Shown: positions 49,301 through 58,107 of the stretch, piece after piece | Position numbering within the stretch: position 1 is the stretch's first letter | Layout: every line of letters begins with the position of its first letter | Source: Actinoplanes ianthinogenes | Lineage (GTDB): Bacteria > Actinomycetota > Actinomycetes > Mycobacteriales > Micromonosporaceae | Assembly: GCF_018324205.1 (NCBI RefSeq) | Contig: NZ_AP023356.1 | Location: forward strand, 3,737,501 to 3,801,500 | Direction: 5' to 3' | Length of the DNA: 64,000 nucleotides | The notes under the pieces: generated by a model | Told to the model about the DNA's origin: nothing | The model's database searches: none | The model's input: the letters and a program-made list of their open reading frames with translations, nothing else | Position numbers and translations under genes: made by a program

Positions 49301-50497
49301 ATGTTCCAACTACGGAAAGTAATCATCGGGCTGGGCGGCGCCGCCGGACTGCTCGGGGCGACGCTGCCCGCGCCGGTGTTCGCGGCGCAGCTGCCGACCT
49401 TCAACCGGATCCCGGTGGCCAACGGCTTCGACGACCAGCACCCGATCACGCTGTCCGGGACCGCGCAGCCCGGTGACACCGTCACGCTCTACGAGGAGGC
49501 GTACATCTACGGTGCCAAGCACAGCAAGACCGAGCTGGCCCAGCATCCGGCGAACGACTACAGCAAGGCGGAGACCTCGCCGGGCGTGTGGCCGCCGCTG
49601 ACCACCAAGGCGGACAGCAGCGGGCACTGGAGCATCAAGCGGCCGCTCGACTCCGGGCACGTGATGATGGTCGGCACCGACGACGGCTGGTCCAACCGGC
49701 GGTTCGCCGCGGTCCGGGTGCAGCCGGAGCTGTCCGCCTCGGCGACCGGCGACAACGCGGTCGCTTTCACGGTGACGGTCAACCCGGGCGAGCCCACCCT
49801 GCCGGTGACCATCCAGCGCTACACCAGCGGCGGCTGGACCAGGGTCACCTCCGGCACGGTCGGCGAGGATCCGATCCAGTACCGCGGCAGCGCCACCGGC
49901 CAGCCCGGCGGCACCCCGGCCTACCGGGCCTTCGTCAGCGACAGCGCGCACCCGGACTGGGCCGACCCGGACAACTTCGTGATCGCCAACTACTCGGCGA
50001 ACGTCACGGTGACCGTGCCGGGCACGGCCGGTCCCACGCCGGCGCCGGCCGCGGCCAACCCGGTGCCGAACCCGGCCTGGACGGACCCGGACAGCGCGTC
50101 GACACCCACCCCGGCGCCGGGCACCCCGGCGGCCGGCTCGGTCCGGTTCACCCGGATCCAGTACAACGCCCCGGGCCGGGACAGGCGGACCAACGCCAGC
50201 ATCGACGGCGAGTACTTCCGGCTGACCGGCAAGACCTCGAAGACGGTCGCGCTGACCGGCTGGACGGTGCGGGACCGGGCCGGGAACACGTACACGTTCG
50301 GCAGCTACTCGCTGGGCGCCGGCAAGAGCGTGACCGTCCGGACCGGCAAGGGCACGAACAGCACCTCCACCCGGTACTGGGGCAAGACGTATCACGTGTG
50401 GAACAACGGCGGGGACAGCGCGACCCTGCGGGCCGGCGGCACGACGATCGACTCGTGCTCGTGGAGCTCGGCCGGCAAGGGGTACACCACCTGCTGA
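49301..50497 (+). CDS. Secreted lamin-tail-domain protein
   Basis: A 398-residue exported protein: signal peptide (~1-29, ending PVFAA), beta-rich domains (~30-245) with ITLSGTAQPGDTVTLYEE, a Pro/Ala/Thr linker (~248-282), and a C-terminal lamin-tail domain (~284-398). The tail domain includes RFTRIQYNAPGRD, NGEYFRLTGKT-like and VWNNGGDSATLRAGG segments. Bacterial LTDs are extracellular binding modules, often in nucleases, but no catalytic motif is seen here. The -10 is 6 bases from the ATG (leaderless). Confidence 0.82.
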   Translation: MFQLRKVIIGLGGAAGLLGATLPAPVFAAQLPTFNRIPVANGFDDQHPITLSGTAQPGDTVTLYEEAYIYGAKHSKTELAQHPANDYSKAETSPGVWPPLTTKADSSGHWSIKRPLDSGHVMMVGTDDGWSNRRFAAVRVQPELSASATGDNAVAFTVTVNPGEPTLPVTIQRYTSGGWTRVTSGTVGEDPIQYRGSATGQPGGTPAYRAFVSDSAHPDWADPDNFVIANYSANVTVTVPGTAGPTPAPAAANPVPNPAWTDPDSASTPTPAPGTPAAGSVRFTRIQYNAPGRDRRTNASIDGEYFRLTGKTSKTVALTGWTVRDRAGNTYTFGSYSLGAGKSVTVRTGKGTNSTSTRYWGKTYHVWNNGGDSATLRAGGTTIDSCSWSSAGKGYTTC

Positions 50498-50538
50498 GCG
50501 TCGGGGGGTGAGTGCTCAGCGCGTACCGTAAGCGGCGC

Positions 50539-51750
50539 TCACCGCTCGCCGACGCGGACCTTGGCCGGACGCACCACCCGGTGCCCGACGCCCAGCTGGG
50601 CCGGGATCGCGGCCGCCTCCGCGTCCCGGGCCGAGGCCGTGCGCACCTCGGCGAACGCCTTCCGCAGGCTGTCGCGCATCCGTCGGGCCAGCGGTCTCTC
50701 GACCAGCCGGTAGACCAGCCAGGCCAGGCCCAGGGCCAGCAGGATCGCGCTGGACACCAGCACCTCGGCGGGCAGCCGGGTGGCCTCGTAGGCGTGCCGG
50801 ATGAACGTGTACCCGATCCGCTGGTGCAGCAGGTAGAACGGGTAGGTGAGGGCGCCCGCGGTGGTCAGCCAGCGCCAGCGGATCCGGTCGGTCCAGCCCA
50901 GCGCGATCGCCAGCAGCGCGCCGAAGGCCAGCGTGATGATCACCGGACCCGGCCAGGTGGGCACCGGGAAGCCCGGGTTCACGTGACTGACCCGGCCGAT
51001 CACCCGCGGGATGCTGATCAGCCAGGCGAACCCGATGATGCCGAACAGCAGCGGCGACCGCCCGAACCGGTGGATCAGGAACGCGGCCACCCCGGCGATG
51101 AAGTACGGCGCGTAGTCCGGGATGGCGAGCACCTCGACCGCCTTGCTGCCGAGCATCGGGCCGATCACCGCCACGGTCATCCAGATCGCGCAGAACAGCA
51201 CCACCCGGCGGTAGGTCAGCCCGAACGCGGCCAGCGCCGCGAACAGCAGGTAGAACCGCAGCTCCACGAAGAGGGTCCAGTACACGGTGTCGACCGAACC
51301 GACACCGAGCGGCTCCTGGAGCATGGTCAGGTTGACCGCGATGTCGCTGAGGCCGGGCGCGCCGGTGACCGGGACGCCGCCGGTGATCGGCGCCAGGGTG
51401 ACCACCGTCGCGGTGATCAGCAGGCAGACCCAGTAGGCCGGGTAGAGCCGGCTCACCCGCGAGGTGAAGAAGTCGCCCAGGCTGCGGTTCCAGCTGCTCA
51501 TGCAGATCACGAAGCCGCTGATCAGGAAGAACAGCTCGACCCCGAGAAAACCGTAGATGGTCAGGTGGGAGCCGTGCGGCAGGAAGTGCTCCGGCTGGCT
51601 GTGCCCGTCGATCCGCCACGAGACGGTCAGGTGGTAGGCCGCCACCGAGAGCGCCGCGACCAGCCGCAGCGCGTCGAGCGTGCCGAGCCGCACGTTCTTC
51701 TGGGTCTTCGACCAGGTTCGCACACCGTTGGCCAGGCTCACGTTCGTCAT
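50539..51750 (-). CDS. Acyltransferase family 3 (OafA/YrhL-like) membrane protein
   Basis: A 403-residue polytopic membrane protein that moves acyl groups, commonly O-acetyl, onto extracellular sugars or antibiotics. About ten transmembrane helices. The family start is RLGTLDALRLVAALSVAAYHLTVSW (His in AYH, in pattern ~21-45), then FLGVELFFLISGFVICMS (~73-90) and YTLFVELRFYL-like WTLFVELRFYLLFA. The C-terminal tail is basic. It is divergent from the lipase gene. The substrate is unknown. Confidence 0.9.
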   Translation of the reverse strand: MTNVSLANGVRTWSKTQKNVRLGTLDALRLVAALSVAAYHLTVSWRIDGHSQPEHFLPHGSHLTIYGFLGVELFFLISGFVICMSSWNRSLGDFFTSRVSRLYPAYWVCLLITATVVTLAPITGGVPVTGAPGLSDIAVNLTMLQEPLGVGSVDTVYWTLFVELRFYLLFAALAAFGLTYRRVVLFCAIWMTVAVIGPMLGSKAVEVLAIPDYAPYFIAGVAAFLIHRFGRSPLLFGIIGFAWLISIPRVIGRVSHVNPGFPVPTWPGPVIITLAFGALLAIALGWTDRIRWRWLTTAGALTYPFYLLHQRIGYTFIRHAYEATRLPAEVLVSSAILLALGLAWLVYRLVERPLARRMRDSLRKAFAEVRTASARDAEAAAIPAQLGVGHRVVRPAKVRVGER

Positions 51751-51888
51751 CGGTGCGGAGGATAGCCGCCGAGGTCAATATCAAATACCCGGGCGAATTT
51801 TAAAGAAATCAATGTTTACCGTACGGCCGGAGCGGTCCCGTTTAAGATCCACGCCGAATGTGCCGTCACCGACCGTGAGGAGTGACCG

Positions 51889-52677
51889 ATGCAACCCCGG
51901 CCACTGCCCGTGCACTACAGCCGCCGCGAGGCGCTCCGGCACAGCGCCGCCGACCCGCGCGGCCTGCCGCCCGGCGCCCGCCGTCCGGAGCCCGGCGCCA
52001 CCCCGGACCCGGCGACCGTCCCGGTGATCCTGGTGCACGGCACCAACGGCCGGTCCGCCAGCGACTGGTTCACCCTCGCGCCCCTGCTGGCCAACCAGGG
52101 CCGGACGGTCTACCCGTTCGACTGGCGGCGGGCCCGGCCGGCCGCGGACGCCAGCGCCACCCACCGGCACGCCGAGGAGCTGGCCGCCTTCATCGCGTCG
52201 ACCGGCGCTGCCCACGTCGACGTGGTCGGCCACTCGTGGGGCGCGGTGCTCGCCCACTACCTGGTCCGCTGCCTGCCCGGCGAGCCGGCGGCCGGCGCGG
52301 TCCGGTCCCTGGTCGGGCTGGCGCCCACCTACGGCGGGACCACCCTGCACGGGCTGCTCCGGCGCCCGCACCGGCTCCCGGCGAAGCTGCGGCACTGGCT
52401 GGACGCGAAGATCCCGACCTGGCGGGAGCAGCTGCCCGGCTCGGCGGTGCTGACCGCCATCCGGGACGCTCCGCCGGCCGCCGGCACCCGGTTCACCACG
52501 ATCGTCACCCGGTACGACCAGATGGTGACGCCGTACACCGCGTCGCTGACCGCGCTGCCCGTGGCCACCCCGGTGGTGCTCCAGCAGCACGCCCGCCGGG
52601 CCGTGGTCGGCCACCTCGGCATCCTGCACCACCCGGCCGCGCTCAAACAGGTGGTGCGGGCCCTCGCCGCCGCCTGA
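51889..52677 (+). CDS. Alpha/beta-hydrolase lipase (class 2 lipase-like)
   Basis: A 262-residue lipase/esterase. Oxyanion loop VILVHGTNGRSASDWFTLAP (~45-64), nucleophile elbow VDVVGHSWGAVLAHY (~107-121, Ser in GHSWG), LAPTYGGTT (~145-153), acid in TIVTRYDQMVTPY (~205-217), and catalytic His in VVGHLGILHHPA (~241-252). It resembles secreted EstA/LipA-type lipases, but no signal peptide is visible from ATG 51889, which has GAGGAG upstream. It may be cytoplasmic. Its stop abuts the stop of the convergent oxidase gene. Confidence 0.88.
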   Translation: MQPRPLPVHYSRREALRHSAADPRGLPPGARRPEPGATPDPATVPVILVHGTNGRSASDWFTLAPLLANQGRTVYPFDWRRARPAADASATHRHAEELAAFIASTGAAHVDVVGHSWGAVLAHYLVRCLPGEPAAGAVRSLVGLAPTYGGTTLHGLLRRPHRLPAKLRHWLDAKIPTWREQLPGSAVLTAIRDAPPAAGTRFTTIVTRYDQMVTPYTASLTALPVATPVVLQQHARRAVVGHLGILHHPAALKQVVRALAAA

Positions 52678-54795
52678 TCAGTACGTCCACTTCTGCAGCG
52701 TGCTGCCGTTGCAGGTGCTCAGCTGCAGCGCCGCGTTGTTCGCGGTCGACGCCGGGGCCAGGCACATCGTCGTCCCGCCGATCGGCCGGATGGTCCCGTC
52801 GGCGCCGAACTGCCAGGTCTGGGCCACCGTGTTGTTGCAGGTGTACGCCCAGATCCTCTGCCCGTTCACGAACTTGCGGGACGGCACGTCGAGGCAGTTG
52901 CCGATCACCCGCAGCGTGTTGTCGCCGGGCAGCCGGACCAGCGCCTGCGCCTTGGTGCCGTTGCAGGTGTACGACTGGAGGTAGGTGCCCGGCGCGGTCT
53001 TGGACGACGGGACGTCCACGCACTTGGCCGCGCTGTTGTTCTTCACCGGGGTGAGCAGCGGGTTCGGCCCCTTGGCGACCTGCACCATCTTGGCGATGGA
53101 CGGGACGCCGTTCGCGTCGACGACGAAGAGCATGTAGTAGCCGGGCGGAGCCACCCCGCCGTTCGGCGGGCCGGTGACGGTCAGCGTCGTGCCGGAGGTG
53201 GTGAACTTCAGCGGGACGTACCGCTGGCCCTGGTCCACGGCGTGGGTCACGTCGCCGAGGCCGACCAGGGCGACCTTCTTGATCCCGGCCGCGTCCGGCG
53301 AGGTGACGGTGAAGGTCGTGTTGATCCCCACCCCGGCCGGGGCGGTGGCGATCGTCGGCCGGGTCGCCAGGTCGCCGCTGCCGTCCTTTTTGTACAGATA
53401 CGGCGGCGTGAAGTACTCGACGTTCTTCTCCAGGTACCCGACCGTCATGCACCGCGCGCAGACCCCGCCGCCACCGGTCATCACCCGGCCGTCCGGCAGC
53501 AGGATGGCCGTCGAGTGGTACTGCCGGATCCGGCTCGCACCGGCCAGCAGGGACCACTGGCCGGTCGCCGGGTTCCACAGCTCGGCCGCCGTCGCGGCGT
53601 TGTTCAGGTCGACGAGCGGCGAGGTGGCCGCGCTGGTCAGACCACCGGTCGCCAGCACCGTGCCGTCGGCCAGCAGGGTCGCGTTGAGGTGCCGGCGACC
53701 GGTCGACAGCGATCCGGTGGTGGTGACCGTGGGCGCCAGGCCGGCCGAGCTGTTCATCACCACCGCGGTCTTGGTGGGCACGTTCGGCACGCCGCCCTCG
53801 GTCTGGTTGCCACCGCCGACCACCAGCGTCTTGCCGATGTCGTACGTGGAGAAGCTGCCGTACTCCCGGCTCCACGCGTCCCGGGTGGCGGTCGCCGTGA
53901 TCAGCCCGTCCCCCACCGTGGTGATCGTGTACGCGGCCGGGTACGGCCCGAAGAGCCCGAGCTGGGCATCCGGGCGCGAGCCGAGGAACGGATAGATCCG
54001 CGCGTCGTACTTGGTGAAATTCTTCAGCGGACGCAGCGCGCCGTTCGCCTGGTAGACCTCGGCGGTCGCCGGGCCACCGCCGATGATGACCTCCTCGCCG
54101 TTGGCCGTCTCCGCCACCGACGGGTACCAGCGCGCGCCGGCCATGTCGTTGCCGCGGGTCCACGTCTCGGTCTGCCAGTTGAAGACGTGCGTGTGCACGC
54201 TGCCGTCCAGCGCCTGGTTCGCGTTCCCGCCGGCCACCAGGATGTTGCCGTTGGCCAGGTGGGCGAACCCGGCGCAGAAGATGTTGGTGCCCTGCAGGTC
54301 CACCCGCTTGGAGGTGTTGTCGGCCGGGTTCCAGACCATCGCCCGGGTGAAGTCGTGATCCGGGTACGACTCGGCCGCGTTGTCGCCGACCGAGTCCCAG
54401 ATCAGCACCTTGCCGTTCGGCAGCAGCGCCTCGAACACCGGGACGACCGGGGTGTCGACGACCGCGCCCCAGGCGCCGGTCTGCGCCGGGTCGGCCGCCA
54501 GTTTCGCCTGCTGGCGTGCTGTTCCGGGGCGCTGCCCGGTGGCCTTCTGGATCCGGTTGGCGTTCGCCGCGGTCTGCTTCTCGATCTCCGAGATCGGCGT
54601 GCCGACCAGGTCGTCGGCCATGTGCCGGCGATCGTCGCCCGGCCCCTCGGCGTGGACGTGTGCCTCCGGCTGCTCCGCGGCGGCGGGCGCGGGACCGGCG
54701 ACCGCGGTGGCCGGATCGGCGGCCGAGGCGCCGAATCCGAAGAGGAGCAGCGCGGACAGTGCTCCGGACGCGAGATGACCGCTACGCCTGCGCAT
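52678..54795 (-). CDS. Secreted copper-radical oxidase (AA5, glyoxal/galactose oxidase-like) with CBM13
   Basis: A 705-residue exported oxidase. Signal peptide (~1-26), an Ala-rich spacer, a seven-bladed Kelch-like domain (~110-480), an early-set E domain (DUF1929 type, ~480-570), and a ricin-B/CBM13 lectin (~580-705) ending LQKWTY. The copper/radical residues are all in place: Cys in NIFCAGFAHL (~172), Tyr in RWYPSVAET (~221), Tyr-His in RQYHSTAILLPDG (~423), and His in DVTHAVDQGQRYV (~515). It should oxidise aldehydes or alcohols to give H2O2, bound to a polysaccharide by its lectin. The start at 54795 is chosen for the signal peptide. Confidence 0.92.
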   Translation of the reverse strand: MRRRSGHLASGALSALLLFGFGASAADPATAVAGPAPAAAEQPEAHVHAEGPGDDRRHMADDLVGTPISEIEKQTAANANRIQKATGQRPGTARQQAKLAADPAQTGAWGAVVDTPVVPVFEALLPNGKVLIWDSVGDNAAESYPDHDFTRAMVWNPADNTSKRVDLQGTNIFCAGFAHLANGNILVAGGNANQALDGSVHTHVFNWQTETWTRGNDMAGARWYPSVAETANGEEVIIGGGPATAEVYQANGALRPLKNFTKYDARIYPFLGSRPDAQLGLFGPYPAAYTITTVGDGLITATATRDAWSREYGSFSTYDIGKTLVVGGGNQTEGGVPNVPTKTAVVMNSSAGLAPTVTTTGSLSTGRRHLNATLLADGTVLATGGLTSAATSPLVDLNNAATAAELWNPATGQWSLLAGASRIRQYHSTAILLPDGRVMTGGGGVCARCMTVGYLEKNVEYFTPPYLYKKDGSGDLATRPTIATAPAGVGINTTFTVTSPDAAGIKKVALVGLGDVTHAVDQGQRYVPLKFTTSGTTLTVTGPPNGGVAPPGYYMLFVVDANGVPSIAKMVQVAKGPNPLLTPVKNNSAAKCVDVPSSKTAPGTYLQSYTCNGTKAQALVRLPGDNTLRVIGNCLDVPSRKFVNGQRIWAYTCNNTVAQTWQFGADGTIRPIGGTTMCLAPASTANNAALQLSTCNGSTLQKWTY

Positions 54796-55033
54796 GCCGA
54801 AGGTCCCTTCGCCGAATGCGGACGGCGGAAGCCGCCGGGCGGCGCACGGACCCATTTCGCGCTCCGAAATGGACTACCGGACCATCACCTGTGGACGCCC
54901 GCCTCCTGTGGCTGGTCCGGCAACCTTAGACCCTCATGAAGGCCGCCTTCAATGCCCGAACGGCCCAGGTCCGGGCGTCCTCCCGGGAAATCCGGGTAAT
55001 AGGTACCGAACGAACGCCTCTGTCACCAACAGG

Positions 55034-56173
55034 TCAGGCGCTGATCGGGGAGCCGGGCGAGACCACCACGTAGTCGCCCTTGCCGCCCTGCTTGATCCGG
55101 TACATCGCCTCGTCCGCCTCGCGCAGCAGCCGGTCGCCGTCCGCGTCGTCGGCGACGGCCACGCCGACGCTCGCGCCGATGGTCACCGGGCCGGCCGCGA
55201 GGTCGAACGTCCGGCCGCACTCGGCGACGATCCGGGCGGCGATCTGGCCCGCGGTCTGCTCGTCACCGTCCGGCAGGAAGATGGCGAACTCGTCGCCACC
55301 GAGGCGGGCGACCGTGTCGTCGGCGCGTACCGCCGCCCGCAACCGGTCGGCCACCCCGACCAGCAGCTCGTCGCCGGCCGCGTGGCCGAGCGTGTCGTTC
55401 ACCGGCTTGAAGTTGTCCAGGTCGACCAGGAGCAGGGCGCGCCGGCCCTCGGTGGCGAGCAGCTCGCTGAGGGCCCGCCGGTTGGGCAGGCCGGTGAGCG
55501 GATCGTGCAGCGCCTGGTGACGGACCAGTGCCTCGTGCTCGGCCAGCGCCGCGAACGCGGTCCGCTGCTGGTGCAGGAGCTCGTCGGCGGCCCGCCGGGA
55601 CGCGCGGTGCTCCCGCTCGAAGCGGAAGAGCAGCAGGCCGATCATCACCAGGGCGGCGGACATGGCGGCGATCAGGGTGACGTCGGCGATGTTCTTGCTG
55701 ACGCCGGCCGCGTCCCTCTCCTCCTTCTCCCGGCGGGCCAGATCACCGGCGAGCGCGCTGAACCGCGGGTCGGTCTGCTTCTGCTCGATCGCCAGCGCCT
55801 CGGCGGTCTTGCCGACGCCGAGCAGGCCGAGCTCCACGTCGAGCACCGCGTGATAGCCCTCGACCTGGTCGATCAGCGACGACTTGGCGAACTGCGGCAG
55901 GGCGAGGATGTCCGCCTCCTGCTTGCGCAGCTTGCCCAGCTCCCGGGCGACCTTCATCGGCGAGTTGCCCTTGGCGAGCGTCTTCCACTGCACCGCGCTC
56001 TCCTCGTGCAGCAGCGTGTCCAGCTCGTTGAGCCGATACGCGCTGCCGGAGTGCTCGGCGCTCCGCCCGTGCAGCATGATGTTGGCGCCGGTCACGCCGC
56101 TGAGCAGCAGCAGCGTCAGGGCGAGCACCCGGGGCCACCGCCACGAGAGCACCGATGCCACGCCAGCATGCAT
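55034..56173 (-). CDS. Membrane GGDEF diguanylate cyclase
   Basis: Makes cyclic di-GMP. The ~379-residue protein has two transmembrane helices (VLALTLLLLSGVTGANIML, ~15-33; VTLIAAMSAALVMIGLLLF, ~164-182) enclosing a helical extracytoplasmic sensor, a coiled segment, and a C-terminal GGDEF domain. The active-site loop is intact (RLGGDEFAIF, ~289-298), as is the inhibitory RxxD site five residues before it (RADD). No EAL domain is seen. ATG 56173 is preferred; ATG 56221 is an alternative adding 16 residues. It is divergent from the sugar-binding lipoprotein gene. Confidence 0.93.
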   Translation of the reverse strand: MHAGVASVLSWRWPRVLALTLLLLSGVTGANIMLHGRSAEHSGSAYRLNELDTLLHEESAVQWKTLAKGNSPMKVARELGKLRKQEADILALPQFAKSSLIDQVEGYHAVLDVELGLLGVGKTAEALAIEQKQTDPRFSALAGDLARREKEERDAAGVSKNIADVTLIAAMSAALVMIGLLLFRFEREHRASRRAADELLHQQRTAFAALAEHEALVRHQALHDPLTGLPNRRALSELLATEGRRALLLVDLDNFKPVNDTLGHAAGDELLVGVADRLRAAVRADDTVARLGGDEFAIFLPDGDEQTAGQIAARIVAECGRTFDLAAGPVTIGASVGVAVADDADGDRLLREADEAMYRIKQGGKGDYVVVSPGSPISA

Positions 56174-56251
56174 GAACTGCCTATCGTCAAACTTCCGCCC
56201 GATTTCAGGACTTCGGTTCATTCATCTCGGCCCGGTGCCGATAGGTCCGAT

Positions 56252-57628
56252 ATGACCAGGGACACTCCCGTCCGCCGCCGTGCCCTGCTCGCCGCCGCCG
56301 CGGGCCTGCCCCTGGCCCTGGCCGCCTGCGGGGACAAGGCGGACAGCAGCGCCGGTGGCACGGCCGAGACGGTCGGTTACGCCGCGGACCAGCCACCGGT
56401 GACGCTCGATTTCTGGTACATGCCGTACGGCGGCCCGATCCAGGACCGGGCCGTCGTCCAGGAGGCCGAGAACTTCCACCGGGCGCACCCGAACATCACC
56501 ATCAATCCGGTACGCATCCAATGGAGCGACGCGCTGACCCGGCTGAGCACCGCGACGACCAGCGGCCAGGGACCGGACGTCACGGTGCTGGGGACGACCT
56601 GGGTGGGCGGGTTCAGCGCACTGGACGCGCTGCGGCCGTACACCGCCGCCGAGATCGCGGCCGTCGGCGGCCCGGACGTGTTCGCCACGGCCAGCTGGAG
56701 CGCGAGCCACCTGCTCGGCTCCGACCAGATCACCGCGCTCCCCTGGCTGACCGACGTGCGGGCGCTGTTCTATCGCAAGGACGTGCTGGCCAAGGCCGGC
56801 GTCGACCCGGCCACCGCGTTCACCGACTGGACCGCGTTCGCCGCCACCCTGAAGAAGATCAAGGCAGCGAACACCGGCGTCTGGCCGCTGGCGATCGGCA
56901 ACGCCAACAATTTCGGCATCATCCACAACGTGGCCCCGTTCATCTGGGGCGCCGGCGGCAACCTCCTGAACGACACGGGCGACCAGTCGCGGCTGGCCTC
57001 CCCCGCCGCCGTCGACGGCGTCACCTATTACCAGCAGCTGGTCGGCGCCTACGATGACCCGAGGGCGATGAAACTGGAGTCCGACGCCGTCCCCGCCGCT
57101 TTCGCCAACGGCATCGGCGCCATCACCGTCGACAATTCCCAGTCGGTCGGGGACTACCTGGCCGACCCGCACCGCCCCGGCCTCCGTAACGGTTGGGGCA
57201 CCGCCCCGCTACCCGCCGGGAAGGCCGGCCGTTTCGGTTTCTTCGGCGGCTCCGGCCTGGCCATCCTCAAGGCCGCCAAACACCCCGACGCCGCCTTCGA
57301 GTGGGTCAGGTACCTCACCAGCGAAGAGAGTCAGCGCCGATACAGCGTCTCCTCCGGCCTGTGGCCCGCCCGCTCCGCCGCGGTGAAGGGCACCCGCCTC
57401 GAATCCGACCCGGCCTACGCCGCCTTCCAGACCATGATCGCCGCCGGCCGCATGTACCCCTCCATCCCCGCCTGGATCGTGGTGGAGAGCATCATCGCCA
57501 AGGACCTCGCCGAGTTGTGGCACGCCAACGCCCCTCTCCCCCGCTCCGAGATCCAGGCCATCCTCACCAAGACCTCAGCCGACATAGACGCCTCCCTGAA
57601 GGACCCCACCCAGACCGGAATCAAATAG
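56252..57628 (+). CDS. Extracellular sugar-binding lipoprotein of an ABC importer
   Basis: A 458-residue solute-binding protein (MalE/UgpB cluster). Signal peptide with lipobox LALAAC (Cys ~26), after which the mature protein is lipid-anchored. Fold markers include VTLDFWYMPYGGPIQDR, GPDVTVLGTTWVGGF, ALPWLTDVRALFYRKDVLAKAG, SGLAILKAAKHPDAAFEWVRYLTS and a C-terminal helix. No permease or ATPase genes adjoin it: upstream is the GGDEF gene and downstream a surface-polysaccharide locus. It is therefore an orphan binding protein whose transporter is elsewhere. The sugar is unknown. Confidence 0.92.
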   Translation: MTRDTPVRRRALLAAAAGLPLALAACGDKADSSAGGTAETVGYAADQPPVTLDFWYMPYGGPIQDRAVVQEAENFHRAHPNITINPVRIQWSDALTRLSTATTSGQGPDVTVLGTTWVGGFSALDALRPYTAAEIAAVGGPDVFATASWSASHLLGSDQITALPWLTDVRALFYRKDVLAKAGVDPATAFTDWTAFAATLKKIKAANTGVWPLAIGNANNFGIIHNVAPFIWGAGGNLLNDTGDQSRLASPAAVDGVTYYQQLVGAYDDPRAMKLESDAVPAAFANGIGAITVDNSQSVGDYLADPHRPGLRNGWGTAPLPAGKAGRFGFFGGSGLAILKAAKHPDAAFEWVRYLTSEESQRRYSVSSGLWPARSAAVKGTRLESDPAYAAFQTMIAAGRMYPSIPAWIVVESIIAKDLAELWHANAPLPRSEIQAILTKTSADIDASLKDPTQTGIK

Positions 57629-57635
57629 GCCGGCT

Positions 57636-57649
57636 GTGCCCTCGGGCAC
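57636..57649 (+). terminator. Short hairpin terminator after the binding-protein gene
   Basis: GTGCCC-TC-GGGCAC (57636-57649), followed by ACTCCCGTTT, 8 bases after the stop codon. Confidence 0.5.
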
Positions 57650-58107
57650 ACTCCCGTTTCAGCGGGGTGTCCCGCCGGTTCCGAACTTGCTGCGACGAGC
57701 TACGGGCCAGCCCTTCTGGCAGGGATATTCGTCACATCGTGAATCGAAGGTCGCTGGAGGTCTCCGGGCCGCAGACCTCCGCGCTGGCACCCCCGAGACG
57801 ACCGCTGAGCAGGCGTTCCTGAGCGCGCACCTGTTCAAGCCGGTCGATTGAGGCATAGTCGGGCGTATCCGCTTGATCGCCACCCGCAAGTTACCGCGCG
57901 TGTTCGTTTTGTCTCTGTTCACGTTCTTGTCTGGAGTTGTACACCTGCCTTAACCTCACAAGCCGCTGCGACGGGATCAGCAGGAGTAACGACTCCAGAA
58001 CCGGTGAGCAGCAGAGGGCTCGGGGGAACTCTGGTGCGGATTGTCATTCGCGTCGGCCAGGATGGCCGGCGGCAGTGGTGTGCTGCGCGCTCGTGGACGG
58101 GTGCGGC
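57650..58107. other. Intergenic region before the Stealth locus
   Basis: No convincing gene. The stretch 57890-57960 is A/T-richer than its surroundings and contains TTGTCT, 17 bases, TTAACC (57929-57957), a possible promoter for the downstream locus, about 150 bases before its first ATG. Short open frames here lack ribosome binding sites. Confidence 0.35.
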
